DNA from: a virus
Reading direction: 5' to 3' (one strand)
Virus record (IMG/VR): IMGVR_UViG_3300030390_001570
Location: 16,457-46,781 of that record
Length of the DNA stretch: 30,325 nucleotides
Shown here piece after piece: positions 30,286-30,325 of this stretch. The position numbers and the translations under genes were made by a program. The notes beneath the pieces were generated by a model, which worked only from the letters and a program-made list of their open reading frames with translations, made no database searches and had not been told where the DNA came from. Every line of letters starts with the position of its first letter. The first letter of the stretch is position 1.

Positions 30286-30325
30286 AAATAAACGAAAACA
30301 CATCAATAAGTATGCCAATGAAAAA
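30282..30325 (+). CDS. Start of a further small gene, cut by window end
   Basis: The ATG overlaps the previous stop (ATGA at 30282-30285). The visible frame reads MKINENTSISMPMK. This resembles the N-terminus (M-K-x-N-E-N-T-x-x-x-(M/L)-P-x-x-N) of small one-span membrane proteins seen next to such genes in marine phages. Only 14 codons are visible, so the call is tentative. Confidence 0.5.
   Translation, partial: MKINENTSISMPMK

Noticed and set aside
1-30325. tRNA genes, integrase, T7-type RNA polymerase, terminase, portal or capsid genes
   Set aside because: None could be recognised in the proteins or gaps; the gaps between genes are all short, so there is little room for RNA genes.

Overview
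The window is about 30.3 kb of AT-rich (roughly two-thirds A+T), densely packed phage DNA. The gene content points to a marine tailed phage, most likely a podovirus-like phage of an AT-rich bacterium such as SAR11 or a relative. The reasons are a pocket of fibre genes of types familiar from marine phage metagenomes, a tail-nozzle-like protein, a block of large internal-virion-like proteins, no sheath or classical tape-measure gene, and a Pol I-type polymerase with leucine at the E. coli 762 position. The host and close relatives are inference; no database search was possible. Terminase, portal, major capsid, endolysin, integrase, T7-like RNA polymerase and tRNA genes were not seen, so the missing head and packaging genes presumably lie outside the window.

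Layout. (1) 1-8.0 kb: fibre/adhesin region on the + strand. A fibre with a cupredoxin-like segment comes first, then a tandem array of small fibre genes. Four end in a C1q-like jelly-roll domain and two in a second shared domain, interspersed with small accessory genes. N- and C-terminal modules are visibly shuffled and duplicated. (2) 8.0-10.2 kb: a nozzle-like structural protein. (3) 10.2-20.4 kb: virion and internal proteins, including a Gly-rich protein with near-identical 45-bp repeats, a protein with five GGR(I/V) motifs and a tape-measure-like C-terminal motif, a Gln-rich protein, a protein with twelve contiguous 11-residue repeats, and a 1396-residue protein. (4) 20.4-20.7 kb: a 22-codon microORF coupled at both ends by TAATG overlaps, then an XhlA/holin-like membrane protein. 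(5) 20.7-22.1 kb: an SNF2-type helicase, the only - strand gene, convergent with the holin-like gene and divergent from the replication block across a symmetric two-way promoter. (6) 22.1-29.2 kb: early/replication block on the + strand. It holds a small conserved protein, a strong sigma70-like promoter, a coiled-coil protein, a putative ssDNA-binding protein, an intrinsic terminator, an AEP (prim-pol) primase, a UvrD-like SF1 helicase, a DUF3310 protein and a family A DNA polymerase. The last four are joined by 1-4 nt overlaps. (7) 29.3 kb to the end: a small Cys-rich zinc-ribbon-like protein, a membrane/coiled-coil protein, a secreted Cys-containing protein, and the start of another gene cut by the window edge.

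How it works together (inference). Two helicases, primase, SSB-like protein and polymerase would form a self-contained replisome driven by host sigma70-type promoters. The fibre array supplies several alternative or co-assembled receptor-binding tips. The GGR, Gln-rich, 11-residue-repeat and 1396-residue proteins are candidates for the ejection apparatus that passes DNA through the cell envelope. No intergenic stretch exceeds 300 bases.
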